This document shows, one piece after another, positions 34,005 through 46,884 of a stretch of 64,000 nt of DNA. The stretch spans positions 77,001 through 141,000 of the forward strand of contig CAJHZI010000492.1 of assembly GCA_905160935.1 (NCBI GenBank). The letters run 5' to 3'. A program made the translations under genes and the position numbers. The DNA comes from Enchytraeus crypticus. Taxonomy: Eukaryota > Annelida > Clitellata > Enchytraeida > Enchytraeidae. The notes below the pieces were generated by a model. It did no database searches. It was not told the DNA's origin and worked only from the letters and a program-made list of their open reading frames with translations. Position 1 is the stretch's first letter; the number at the start of each line of letters is the position of its first letter.

Positions 34005-34192
34005 AATCCTTGAATCCCAGTTTAACTCGGGTCGGGATGATAAAATTTTGCAGCAATTTCTGGAGCCTAGGCGCTCAGGAACCGAAGGCTCTTTCTGACA
34101 TTGGTTTGGATCTTAGTGTTTTGTTGCCTTTTACGACACGTACAGACCATGTTGGTCTATTTTTCAGCAACCAGGACACAACACGGGCAGAA
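34005..34192 (-). mobile_element. SINE-like repeat, family 3
   Basis: Antisense copy: GAATCCCAGTTTAACTCGGG, then GGAGCCTAGGCGCTCAGG, then TTACGACACGTACAGACC and GGACACAACACGGGCAG (head). It lies about 140 bp after the IWS1 copy B stop. The two overlapping small ORFs are not genes. Confidence 0.65.
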
Positions 34193-35021
34193 TGTATATA
34201 ATAGATAATGAAAATTAATATAATATAATTAGTTATGATGGGCCAAAGAGCTAACAACATTTATATCATGGTTCAACAGTTATGGGCTGATGATTTAATA
34301 TTCAGTGGTTCACTATTGTTGGGTTGTCTAAATGTTTATTTCTATTCATCTCCTCAAAAACTTTACTTAATTCTGAAAGTAGGCAGGATAGTTTTGGTTA
34401 ACATGCGTTAAATCCATTGTTCTTCACAGGGTCGCATGTATGCATGTAAATTTGGTGTGTCATCTTTCGTAAAAAAAGTAGACTTTTCAACCAAGATGCG
34501 CTAACCTTGTTACTGGAAATTTGTATTGGTTTGAATCCGTTGTAGAAATGAATTGAAAGAATACATGGAAATAAAATGTCTGCTTCTTGCGGTATTTTAA
34601 TTTAAGGTTGTTGATCTCTTTTTATCAAGAGTTTTTACCAGAGTCTTCTTCTCCTCCCCATTTGACCTATGACACTAAAAGCAAATTATAGTGCGGTACC
34701 CCTTAAGTTTGATTTTCAGGGTACCCCCAGGTGAAGTTCCTGTCACAAGCTGCGTCATTGCTTATATGGTGAAAACGCCTTTGGCTTTCAACAGTGATCC
34801 CTGTCATCTCTGGCAAATTGGATATATGATTAGGTTTGTAAGCAGGCGCTTTCATCGTTAACTGTAGTCCGATATATCAAAAGCTGTTTTGGTGTACATC
34901 TTTCGGAAAGAGTCCATATTGAGAGAGAGTTCACTACAGAACTACAGCCTACTTGAAAATAATTTTTCGACGTCGACATTTGACGTTACAGTGTCATGCA
35001 GCGTTAGAACACTAAATAACT

Positions 35022-35285
35022 GGGGAGGGAATATGGCGTAACGGTTAGAGTTCGCCTCGGATACATGTGGCCTGGGTTCAAAGCCCAGGTTGATCAAGTA
35101 ATGATGGATATCCCCTTAGGCCCATTGAAGGTTAATCTTGTATCAAAGCTTGTATCGATTATCGCTATGAATGGCAAAGATATGATTAACCATATAAAGG
35201 ATTAATAATAACCTGCCAGGAACTTGTAAAGCGGTCTCGAGGACCGGACACCGCTATAGAAATTGTCTGAGGTTATTATTTATTG
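35022..35285 (+). mobile_element. tRNA-like SINE, family 4
   Basis: GGGGAGGGAATATGGCGTAA, CGGTTAGAGTTCGCCTCGG, then CCTGGGTTCAAAGCCCAGG (B-box region), and a 3' end AGGTTATTATTTATTG. A full-length partner of the minus copy at 7.7 kb. Confidence 0.72.
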
Positions 35286-35340
35286 TTATAGCTTAACAGA
35301 GGAGATCGATTTAAATATTGGTGTGACTGATTTAATATAT

Positions 35341-36921
35341 AGGGTGTCGCATAAGTTCGTATACCGTTTTCAAATTGCAGTAATTCGGCTAGTAAAGGTC
35401 GCATGTTCATAAAATTTCGTATTCGTGTATAATAGATGTGAATTAGATGTTGGTGCAAGTTTATTTTCATTAGACCTGGAAATGACGTCACACGGCGCTG
35501 TCGCGCAATGTGACCCATTTTCTGACTGGCGCAGCTAGAGACACGCTGTGGCTGCATGCAGCGCGTGCCTGGAAATTACCTGATGTTGTCGTCCAGGACC
35601 GCAGTCAAGGCTAATCAACGTGTCAATGTTATTGTTCGATGAGGCCGCGTATAATTTATAATATGGATAAAATTAAAATAATACAATTACGTGCACAGGC
35701 AGTAGTATTGGCTAAAGAAGGATATTCGCATAAATGTATTGCACAAAAGTTAAATCGGAGTAAGTGTTGGGTTACGAAGTGGGTAGGTCGAAGCAAATTT
35801 GACGAAAAACTAGTGGATATGAAACGTAGTGGACGTCCGAAGATACTGTCTAATACAGCCAAGCGTCTCATCCAATCCGCAAAATACAGACGTGGACAGA
35901 GTTTGCGCCGTATTTCAAATCAACTGAAAATTCGTAATGAACGTGCTTCTAAGGACACAATTCGCAGATACATGGTTAATGACCTGAAGTGGAAGAACTG
36001 GCGTCGCAAAAAAATTCCACTGTTGACTGATGCTCACAAGGTGAAACGTATTAAGTTTGCGCGTGATCATCGTAATTGGACTGTTCAGGATTGGTCAAAT
36101 GTTCTGTTTACTGTCGAGTCACCCTTCAAAGTGTTTTACATACCCAATCCCAAGAACGACACTGTGTGGGGATCACAGGAGAGTAATGTTCCTCCCGCTG
36201 CTCAAATGAAGTTCAGTCCCTCGGTTATGGTTTGGGGCGGGATGACTGCACACGGATTAACGAGTCTGCACTTCATTCCGAACGGTACACGACTTAACTC
36301 GGATTATTACATTGTAAACATACTGGATAAACTCGTCAAGCCAGCGTTTAAAAGAATCGTAACCGGCGGCAACGTTACTCGAGTAAAGCTGTTCAATGAC
36401 AATGACCTTGGCATCTTTCAACAGGATGGTGCAAGATGTCATACATCAGCCAAAACAACAAGATGGTTGGAAGACAACATTCCATCGTACATTAAGCCGA
36501 AGGACTGGCCACCGAACTCTCCAGACCTTTCTCATATCGAGAACCTGTGGAGTATTCTGTCGTTTAGTGTCTACCGCGATCCAGAGCCCACGAATGTTGT
36601 GCAGCTGAAACGTCGTCTACAACAAGCTTGGAGATCAGTGAAAGTGGAAATACTTCAGACATTAATCAAATCTATGCCGGATAGAATACTCGCTGTCATT
36701 AAGCAAAAGGGAAATACTATAAAATATTAGTTTTTGCGAAAATGTGACGTCATTCAGAAAAATTTCAGTTTCTACTTAATTACTTGTACGATTACAAATT
36801 AAATTGTACCCATATATTTTATTTATCGTGTCTACATACTGTCCAAATTTGGTTTAAAACGGTTAAGTAGTTCCAGAGTTAATGCAATTTGAAAACGGTA
36901 TACGAACTTATGCGACACCCT
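35341..36921 (+). mobile_element. Complete Tc1/mariner-superfamily DNA transposon, 1,581 bp
   Basis: Perfect 39-bp terminal inverted repeats at 35341-35379 and 36883-36921, starting AGGGTGTCGCATAAG, and continuing imperfectly further inward. Both outer flanks read TAT, so the ends may be TA|TAGGG, in line with the TA target duplication of this superfamily. One intact transposase gene lies between the ends. Perfect inverted repeats and an unbroken ORF indicate recent insertion. It landed about 55 bp downstream of a tRNA-like SINE. Confidence 0.93.
35639..36730 (+). CDS. IS630/Tc1/mariner transposase, DD37E spacing, first catalytic Asp replaced
   Basis: This 363-aa enzyme would bind its own inverted repeats and cut and paste the element through a DDE-type RNase H fold. 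Residues about 15-60 form the helix-turn-helix part (AKEGYSHKCIAQKLNRSKCW), followed by GRPK at 65-68, a linker like the GRPR motif. Then comes a second helical region to about 115. In the catalytic domain, the block normally reading FSDES reads FTVES, so the first Asp is Val159 (codon GTC at 36113-36115; one change from GAC). The second Asp is present in QQDGA (Asp263), and the Glu in IENLW is Glu301, giving 37 intervening residues. PDLSHIEN departs from the usual PDLNPIEN. The protein is full length, with a possible alternative Met at codon 9. It is probably catalytically dead despite the intact frame (inference). Confidence 0.9.
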   Translation: MRPRIIYNMDKIKIIQLRAQAVVLAKEGYSHKCIAQKLNRSKCWVTKWVGRSKFDEKLVDMKRSGRPKILSNTAKRLIQSAKYRRGQSLRRISNQLKIRNERASKDTIRRYMVNDLKWKNWRRKKIPLLTDAHKVKRIKFARDHRNWTVQDWSNVLFTVESPFKVFYIPNPKNDTVWGSQESNVPPAAQMKFSPSVMVWGGMTAHGLTSLHFIPNGTRLNSDYYIVNILDKLVKPAFKRIVTGGNVTRVKLFNDNDLGIFQQDGARCHTSAKTTRWLEDNIPSYIKPKDWPPNSPDLSHIENLWSILSFSVYRDPEPTNVVQLKRRLQQAWRSVKVEILQTLIKSMPDRILAVIKQKGNTIKY

Positions 36922-36929
36922 ATACAATT

Positions 36930-39654
36930 TTCTGATAGAAGATTGGCCCTGTCCTTTGTCTACGCTATTTGTAACTCTATTTCCCTAGGATTTAGTAGTT
37001 GACGGTAAAAATGTTATCAGGAAATTCTCACTCGTAAAGATCTTACCTGTAAGCCTATAGTAATTATTTGATTTCCTTTTAGAGTTTAACTGAGAGTGCA
37101 TTTCCTGTAACTATTGACATAAAATACAAATTCTGTTTAAGTTTATCGAGTGGATGATACATTTTTAATTGAACTCTCTGAACAGCTATGATAACTCATA
37201 ATATAATTTTAAATTTAAATTCTTTAGTTCGAAACCTATTTTATGAGATTCGTTATTTTACTTTCATTGCTGCAGAGGAAACATTAGCTTGTACTATATA
37301 ACATACACATAGTTCGCAGATGCGCATATATAATTTATGCCACTGATTTCTTGTATAGGCCTATTGCTTAAACAACTGTGGGTAAATACTGCATAACTTC
37401 TTCCAGATTATAAACATTAAAATCTACTCATGATTGATTTTAGTTGAAATTAAGAAAAGAAAAGAGATTTATGCCGTTTATTTTGTGTCAATTGTACTTC
37501 AGATGTTATATCAGGCCTAATTGGCTAAATGATCACTTAAGGTAGGTCTAATTATATATGTAGGCCTATAGCGGAATGTGCATATGTTGCGCTGTAAATA
37601 CCAGCAGTTTACAGTATTGTAAGAGGCTAGGATTGTACTAAAGGGTTAAATTGATTTTGTGGTAAATTCCTTCTAAGCGAATGTCTAAATAGATTAGTGT
37701 AGGCCTATATCTAAGCATGCATCACAAGGAGTCATAAAATCGCTATAGCTTATAGTTTACCTTTGTTATTTTGCAGGAAGCTAATTTACGTTATTGGTCA
37801 GAGAGGATGGATCTTAGGTATTCCAGGACCAGAGAATGGATGATATAGGAGTAAAAGTAAACTGCGTGATAGTTTAAGCATATAATAAAAGTATTTGATA
37901 ACATTTGAAAGAATTTATGTGGAAATTAAGTTGTGGGCATTTCTCTAGCTGAAATACTAGAAATAGAGCGAGAAAGATATAGACTACATCAATATATATA
38001 TAGAAACAATAATTGTATTTTAATAATTGGCCTACCTTAACAATCTCTGTCTACACCTGTGGGCTTCAATGCTGGAATGATAGACGAACTTTTCTGAATC
38101 GGACCTCTGCACATGTTTGATTAATTACTACGTATTATTTATATAAAAAATAATCGCACTATTGTATCTGTGTCAACATGTCAAGACATGCCAAAAAAAG
38201 TAATACACAATGGATAAAGTAGGCGTTCACCTAGCTCTCATTTTTTCCGAGTTGCGTCCTCCTGATAGGGTCCCATATTAGATACTAGGAGACCTGTAAC
38301 AAGGGCCCAGACAAATTTTGGCCGTTTCCTTGCCTCTCAGTTCCCATTTTAACAACTGAACGCTGTAATTTTTTGAGAATTTTTTGAATTGTACTTCAGG
38401 TATTAATTTTAACTGTATTTTATTATTTCCAGTGACTTAACACGCCATCTGGCCCATCTCATATAACAGCTCCCCAGAATCTTTTTGCGTTACAAATAAA
38501 ATGGAAAAGATAGGTCTTCAACCGCCTATGTACTGCACATAGTATCTAATACTTTGGACTGATTATCTGGATTTTGGAATTTTCACCGTTTTGGGACTGC
38601 ACATAGTATCTAATACTTTGGACTGATTATCTGGATTTTGGAATTTTCACCGTTTTGGGACCTTCTTTACGCTCGCCGGCTTGATTTTGTCTCAATAGTG
38701 CTCGATGTTGTCATTGATGACTGTATCACTCTAATTGTTGTTATGTTATATGCTAAAATGTTGAGAAGATTATAATAAAAATTTAGAGATGTTAGCAATG
38801 ACAATTATTGTTTACAAACATAACGCATTAATTAACGATATCGTATGATATTTTGCATAAAATCTAAACATCTTTGGACCCCCAACCATAATACTAATCT
38901 AAACCTAACACTAAGCCTAGGACACATAGCTACATATACGTTTAACGGCAAGAAAATATAAATAAAATTCACAATTAGTATTTAGTACTATTTAATGTGG
39001 AAAGAATCCTTTGCTGTTGTTGCTTAATTCCAGTATATAATTAGGTGCTTAATGAGTATTATTTTAATTAATAATTTATAAATACAATTTAATCAGTGAT
39101 ACTACCTTCGAGCTGTTGCAGTTCTTCATTGTATCAACAGTACCGTTCGTGTGTTTTGTTCGCTCTAATCTTATGCCTTGACCCTTTAATATCAGAGTTG
39201 CATTCTGTCTTCATTCCTATCGAATAATTATTAGAGTAGTTTTTCAATTTATTTTTATTGCTTGACTACTTGATTACCAGAACTTAAATCATAGTTTGGC
39301 CATTTAGTATAAAAGTATAGCCTGACTGAAATTTAAACCACCTTTTCTTAAATTTTCTTTACTTTTGAACTGATTTTCTGGATTTTGGAACTTGCACTGT
39401 TTTTGGACATTCTTTTTGTTTGTTCGCCGGCTTGATTTTGTCTCAAATATTGCTCAATTTTGTCATTGATGACTCTAGCACTCTAATTTGTTGTTATTAT
39501 TATAATTAATTGTACATTACATCTACAAAATTAAGTTCATCATTACCATCATTAGAGTGAGAAATTTGTTCTAGAATGACCTTACAAAGCCATAGTACTT
39601 TAACTGATGAATTTACATGATTATTAATTTTTCAGTGTATTTTTTCCTTTCCAG
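36930..39654. other. Gene-free stretch between transposon and 102-aa gene
   Basis: No coding signal recognised. Besides the 64-bp tandem duplication and its dispersed partner (39366-39500), it looks like unique AT-rich DNA. Confidence 0.4.
38532..38659. repeat. Exact 64-bp tandem duplication
   Basis: ACTGCACATAGTATCTAATA through to CACCGTTTTGGG occurs twice back to back. The segment after it (GCTCGCCGGCTTGATTTTG...) recurs diverged at 39366-39500, so a larger dispersed repeat is present. Confidence 0.85.
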
Positions 39655-39686
39655 AAATTGTTTAGCTTTTCAACATCATCTTAGTC

Positions 39687-41088
<1,402 letters not shown>

Positions 41089-41174
41089 ACGATAGCTAAA
41101 GTGGAGAATTTAATGTTCTGTGTACGGATCCTTGTAGCTCTTATAAAATACACCGTCATAGATTTATTGATCAT

Positions 41175-41180
41175 ATTAAA
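41175..41180 (+). terminator. Possible variant poly(A) signal (ATTAAA) of the 102-aa gene
   Basis: ATTAAA lies about 87 nt after the TAG stop. It is the commonest variant of AATAAA, but in AT-rich DNA such hexamers are frequent by chance. Confidence 0.3.
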
Positions 41181-41904
41181 ATATTTTTAGTATTTTGTGT
41201 TAATATTAAATTTTAAGGGCTCTATACTACTACGTACGTAGTCCAGTAACAATTAATATAGAATTTAACAGTAGAAGTACATTTTTTAAATTAAAAACTT
41301 AATGTATTGTAGAAATTTAAAATTTTGGTGCCTAAAGTAAAATAATTTTTTCATTACATATCTGACTAAAATTGAACGATGATTCTCTGCTATTATTTGG
41401 TTTTAAATAATAATATCATGGCATTTCAGATGAGATTCGAATCTGTGAAATTGTTCTCAAATCTATAAATGATTGCACGAGCATAAAAGCAATGAAGAGA
41501 AAATTAAATCCATTGATTATTGTATATTTATAATCAAATTTCTCATTGTATATTTTACTGATAAAATAAGATGTCGTAAGTTTTCAATAGTCAAAATTAT
41601 TTAGAACTGTAGCAATTTCCTACCGTAATTAACTAACTCTAAATATTTTAGTTTTAACCGCATTCTCTCATTTTCTAGAATTTTAGTCTATTAACTCTTT
41701 TGCTGTATGTGTGCTTTGATTGTAATGTTGTAGTGCTTATGAAAAATTATACTACGATGTGGTGTAATGTATTATTTGAGTAGTGTGTCATTGCAGGGAC
41801 ACTGTGCTGTGCGGTGTAGTGTTTTAGTTGAGTGGTGTGTCATTACAGGGATACCGTGATGACTCACTCTACAGTGGTGTGGCCTGTAAAGTTGGCAGTG
41901 GATG

Positions 41905-42342
41905 GCAGCTTACAATGAAGAGGTGGCAGCTTGAAATGATGGGATGGTAGCTTTAAATGATGGGGTGGCAGCTTAAACTGACGGGGTGGCAGCTTAAACT
42001 GATGGGGTGGCAGCTTAAACTGATGGGGTGGCAGGGTGCAATGATGATGTGGCAGCTTAAACTGATGGGGTGGCAGCTTAAAATGATAGGGTGGCAGCTT
42101 AAAATGATGGGGTGGCAGCTTGAAATGATGGGATGGTAGCTTTAAATGATGGGGTGGCTGCTTAAACTGACGGGGTGGCAGCTTAAACAGATGGGTGGCA
42201 GCTTAAACTGATGGGGTGGCAGCTTAAACTGATGGGATCATAGCTTAAGACGATGGGGTGGCAGGGTACAATGATGAGGTGGCAGCTTAAAATGATGGAG
42301 TGGCAGCTTAAAATGATGGGGTGGCAGCTTAAAATGCTATTG
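41905..42342. repeat. 21-bp minisatellite
   Basis: GATGGGGTGGCAGCTTAAAC, about 20 units with small variants, some 0.8 kb after the 102-aa gene. The WQLKLMG ORF and its antisense are shadows of the repeat. Confidence 0.9.
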
Positions 42343-42765
42343 GATAAGGCACAAGTGGATATTCTGTACTGAGTTCTTTGGGTTTTTGGGGGCAGCCCTT
42401 TCATTTCAGGGGGAAGCTGCCCCCGTATCCTGTGTTATTAATGCACTTATGTGCCTGTATGACACTATTCATCAGGTTTAGGATTGGTTGTGGTTTAATT
42501 TTTACTGATTTATAAGGGCCCTAACGTAACTCTGAAAATATCCTTGGCTCAGAATGATTGTTAAATCATTAGTAATTATAATAATTGTAATGTTAGTAAA
42601 AAATTATAGTAATAAACTAATAATAAAAACAATAAAAATAAATATTATTGCAGCCAGGAAGTTTAGAGTTTAGCCTACCGACCTTGCTCGAGTGGCCGAG
42701 CTGTGATTTAGCACGTATTTCTCGAATTGTTTTTATCAAGCTCCGTGTTCTTTACATCCCAAAAC

Positions 42766-45424
42766 AATCCTAATTTCCTTGAGTCCAATTAAATCATAGA
42801 ATTTCAACCCTCAAGGGGCAGAATTACTACTGCCACACGTAAACTAACGGTTTATATACTAATACATATACTAACGGTTTAAACATGTGATATTAAAAGT
42901 GATAGATATCAATATAATTGATTGTTTCGTTATAGTGCGTGTTTACTTTTACATACAAGAACTTTTTCATACAATAACGAGGAGAATGAATCAAAGTATA
43001 GCCTGTTGGACGGAAAGACAGAAAAGAAGGTCGATGAATCCGATGATGATGACTAGTTTAAAGGACCTAATTGTTATTGATGTACCAGTTTCAACCCTCA
43101 AGGGACAAAATTCACGACTACTGACTACCGTTATTCCTGACAGTGACGTGAAATAGCATAGCGAAAAGAAAGATGTAATTAACATTAACAGGATAAAAAT
43201 AATTTTATTTTCAGGACGATATAGTTTAAAATGCTAAAATAAAATAAGGTAAAATTAAGATTAACTTGCATGACAATCCACTAGGAGGAATGATATTTCA
43301 TCAGATGAAATATTTAAATATTTTAACTATTAAATAATTTAATAAGCTGTATGACAGCGGCATAATATCTAGTAAAATATTGCATTTATGTTGCAGTAGC
43401 ATTGAAGCCTTTAGAATTTGATGATTTAAAAAATTATTTACTTCATGACAATTTATCTTGCTAACTGCTGCAAATTAAAAAGAAAAAGTAGATACAAATT
43501 AAGAGAATATGCATTTCTTACTTTATGATTTTGGAGGGATTGTTACAATATTGAGTTACTGAAGCATTGTAATCTGGCAGATTTTATGAACTCTTCTAAA
43601 TTGACACAAAATTAATCAGTTGACTGAATGCACAATGATGGTGATGTGATAGATCTCAGATTGCAAGCGATCAGATTACAAATACAAATAAATGCCGTCA
43701 CTCGGTCAGTTAATACGTATTTTATTTTACATATCGTTCTATAAGTATAGGATCTTCCAGTTTCTACACTAATTAATATTGAATGCATGATTAAGGTTAA
43801 CATAGCAGCGCGTATAGAACGTTGAATATTGAGTTTTAGAACTAAAGTCCGATAATTATAGTTAAAGGCTACGGATATAGTGGCGAGTTATAATTTTTGT
43901 CAAATAACAGAGGCAGTGACTAAGGCTAACTCTCAATGTTTAGATTGTTTTTGTTTTTAAAGTTGTGTTTTATTTAGAAATATTTATCTATTATAGTCTA
44001 ATTTCTATTTACAACTCAGAATTTTTAGAAAAAAATAGGCGAGTTTAGTCCGTGGATTACCATACTCGATGATCTGGTGGAAAAATAGATTTTGCTAGAA
44101 AAGCTTAGAAAGTTGATGGATTAAATTCGAAATTGATGAAAACTGCCCTATTCGGTATATCAAAGTTATTAAAATTAAATCATAAGTAAAATAAAGGGAT
44201 CTTTAATGCTATATCTACAAAATTAACCTTGGTTCTAACGCTAATATAATTTAAGAAACTAAAAGCTAGTAAAGCTAAGGTTAACGTCAGTTTCCTCACT
44301 CGAAAGCGATGTCAGTGACGGGTGAGCCCAGGATTTGAACCCCCACCTACTGATCCGCGGTCGAGTATCTTACCGATTTCGCCACTGGCTCCAGTCAACT
44401 AGTAAACTATGTTACAAATTCGATGAGACATATATATATGTATTACTACTATTTTTAATGAACCTATTGCTTTAATAATTTTGATCTCTCTTTAGTTTAA
44501 GTTGGAGTACTGATTCGCAGAAATTATTTTCTGCCGTAAGATTTAAGATTTTATGAAAAATAATATTGTTTAGGTGTTATTTATTATTTAATGTGTAAAG
44601 TATGGGATATTGATCTATGAACCTTTGTATTAAACTAGGGTCTTACTAGGCGCTTAAATTATGAATTCAGAAGTCTATTACTTAATGTAGGTGTTCATCT
44701 AAAGTCCAGAGATAAGATTAATTATCTTCCTTATTTAAGAAATTCCAATTCAGTAGTATTTATATTTAATATAATAACTCAAAATTATTAAGAAAGTACA
44801 TTTTCACAAGGTATGCGGGTATATAGTTTTAACTCTTGAACATGCTTTAAAATTGAGTTATTCTAAGAGAGTATTAAATTAAAAGGTATTAGAATAGGCA
44901 TGGACTACTGATGCATAATTTTTACAATTGCTGGGAGGGAAAATAAATTGAAATGGAATTTTTAATATTGCGTTAGAAATTTTTTTTAGCAGAATTATTG
45001 TTGCTGTAAATTGTACTGTAAAATTGAGAATATAAAGACGTTGAACACTCCTGCATAGCCTATTCGGATTAGTTGAATTAAAGTTATTTGACCATAACTT
45101 TAATTCAACTTAACCCCATACTGACAAGCTGCCAACTTCGCTGAGTTTTCATTTTAAATACTACAAAATAATTTAGTCCATTGATCCCTTTGAATTTTGA
45201 AGGTTCTGTTTAGAAAATTGACTGAAATATCTGTTTATTTTATTTCTGGAGGTCAATATCGTGCATATCAACTAACATATCAAATACCTGAATTTATTTT
45301 CTTCCTTCGGATAAATCACAATAATTCTATCTCTTGACGGATATACGATTTTGTCACTTACGGCAGTTAAAGTCATCAAGTCATCTAAATCATTCTGGAT
45401 TATTTGCTTGTGATTATGCTTAAA
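42766..45424. other. Gene-free stretch before MAGI exon 1
   Basis: Includes the fold-back-related fragment at 42857-42955, a short ORF (42887-43156) with no recognisable domain, and SINE 44260-44394. TCAACCCTCAAGGGGCAGAA (42800) recurs at 43090 (TCAACCCTCAAGGGACAAAA), flanking a ~290-bp block. Confidence 0.4.
44260..44394 (-). mobile_element. tRNA-like SINE, family 1, full length
   Basis: Best copy together with 55.8 kb. The minus strand starts CTGGAGCCAGTGGCGAAATC (A-box region), has a B box GGTTCAAATCC, then GGCTCACCCGTCACTGACATCG and GAGGAAACTGACGTTAACC, and ends in CTAGCTTTT. Confidence 0.78.
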
Positions 45425-45430
45425 TAACTC

Positions 45431-46600
45431 ATGAAACTTTCTGCGAGTGGACCGAGGGGGAATGCAGGGCCTTCAGCTGGGGTCAATTCTAACGTTGCCG
45501 CAATGAAGGGAGGCAGTTCTTCGGTGATGAGAGAGGCCAATGGGGTTGACGTGCGATCTCTTGTGCTGAAGCACTGGAGTGAATGTGTGGAAGAAACCTT
45601 GGTGTCTGCCGGTGACATTGGGGCAGAAGCCATTTCTGTGCTTGGAGGTGCAGAAAATGGCCTGTTTTGCTGGGTAGGAATTAATTTTAGCATTCATTAT
45701 TTATAACGAACTTATTACAAGTTTATGACTTTTTTATTTGTAACATTTTTTTTGACCGCGGATCAGTGGGTGCTGGGTTCAAATCCTGGGCTCGCCTGTC
45801 ACTGACATTGCTTTCGAGTGAGAAAACTGACATTAACCTTAGCTTTACCAGCTTTGTATGTACTTAAGTTTTAGTTCTCTATGAATAGAGGTATGTATCT
45901 TGAAAATCCAATAAAAGTAAAATGATAGGAGCAAACTGATGTTATTTCTGTTTTGCTTCAAAGTTAATGGTATTTTAAAAAAATTTGTGTTTCGTGAATT
46001 ATTTCGTTAATACTAGTTTAATGAACCGACTGATATGGTGTTTTATGCATTATTTAGTTAATACTGGTTCGATGAGTTTGATGAGCCACGGTCGAATATC
46101 TTACCTACATCGCCACTGGTTCCAGCCATGGTTCGGATGGGAAGGTTTTTGAAAGTTTCACGACTACCAGCTTGGAACTTAGCCTAGTTGTTTTGCTACT
46201 CATTTTCATACTGTTATTAGTATACTTTTAGTATATTTTTATTATTAGAATATTTTTGCTACTCATTTTCATACTATTATTAGTATACTTTTAGTATATA
46301 CTTTTATTATTAGAATATTTTTGCTACTCATTTTCATACTATTATTAGTATACTTTTAGTATATTGTTATTTTTAGAATATTTTTGCTACTCATTATCGT
46401 GTTCTTTCAGATAGGAGACGTTGAGAGCAGGAAGGCTGAGATGACGTACCACATGGGAGAGCTGCACGCTGATGATATACTGCTGGAGGTGCAGGGTCAG
46501 AAGATCGCTGGCTATACTCTGGGCGATTGCTACGAGTGGATCCGTCTCGTCATGAGAAACAACAATCCTGCCATGTTCAAAACTGTTCCGCGAGGTTTGT
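45431..46600 (+). CDS. MAGI-type membrane-associated guanylate kinase, first two coding exons (partial)
   Basis: MAGI proteins are multi-PDZ/WW scaffolds with an inactive guanylate-kinase domain, at cell junctions and synapses. Exon 1 is 45431-45673 (81 codons) and exon 2 is 46411-46600, joined in phase 0. An in-frame TAA at 45425-45427 just before the ATG supports this start. Residues about 48-145 match the N-terminal PDZ domain (PDZ0) of animal MAGI: HWSECVEE, VLGGAENGLF (GGAENG at 72-77), then LLEVQGQKIAG (from about 105) and FKTVPRGL. The donor may be GTGAGT at 46601 (used here; it reads on into PRGL as in MAGI) or GTTTGT at 46595. Residues 1-45 are Gly/Ser/Ala-rich and family-atypical. 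The next exons (start of the guanylate-kinase region, normally NKDLRHYLN-like) are not seen in the remaining 17 kb, so the gene runs off the window through a very long intron. Confidence 0.85.
45753..45858 (+). mobile_element. tRNA-like SINE, family 1, 5'-truncated
   Basis: Begins in the tRNA-like part (GACCGCGGATCAGTGGGTGC), keeps the B box GGTTCAAATCC and the 3' end (AACTGACATTAACCTTAGC, CCAGCTTTG). It lies in MAGI intron 1. Confidence 0.7.
46078..46126 (-). mobile_element. tRNA-like SINE, family 1, head fragment
   Basis: Only the tRNA-like head is left (minus strand CTGGAACCAGTGGCGATGTA), in MAGI intron 1. Confidence 0.5.
46186..46405. repeat. ~62-67-bp tandem repeat abutting the MAGI exon 2 acceptor
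   Basis: TTTTTGCTACTCATTTTCAT then ACTATTATTAGTATAC, about three and a half units. The last partial unit supplies the polypyrimidine tract of the real acceptor (GTGTTCTTTCAG). Confidence 0.82.
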
Positions 46601-46621
46601 GTGAGTTTATTTGCTGATCTG

Positions 46622-46884
46622 ACGGCAGGATTTAGCGCACTTGGTTTAGTTGCGCATCAGTAATTGAAATTACGCTACATCAGCCTCGGTTAGTACTTTG
46701 TCGGTGGTCACCTAGGAAGACGAAGTGTTGACAGCTGTGAAGGAAATAAATCCCAGGGTGATGGAAGGTTATCCTTAATCCTCACCGGCTGCAATTGATG
46801 CCCCATCAAAAGGCAAAGATTACTCATAACCATGGAGAGGAAGGAGGAAATGGGCCTTAAATCAAGCATCTGTGCTTCCTTACC
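46622..46884 (+). mobile_element. 5S-rRNA-derived SINE
   Basis: Positions about 46672-46738 read CTCGGTTAGTACTTTGTCGG and TCACCTAGGAAGACGAAGTGTTG, like the 5S rRNA internal control region. The tail runs through GGGTGATGGAAGGTTATCC to AAGCATCTGTGCTTCC. It lies 22 bp after MAGI exon 2. Confidence 0.72.

Noticed and set aside
41957..42404. ORFs WQLKLMG-repeat (plus) and CHPIILS-repeat (minus)
   Set aside because: Both come from the 21-bp minisatellite after the 102-aa gene.
42887..43156. 89-aa plus-strand ORF
   Set aside because: Begins in a repeat-family fragment and shows no domain; the second half is unrecognised and lacks splice-site support.
44260..44394. Functional tRNA gene
   Set aside because: The sequence has A- and B-box-like motifs but continues into a repeated body found many times in the window, so it is a SINE.
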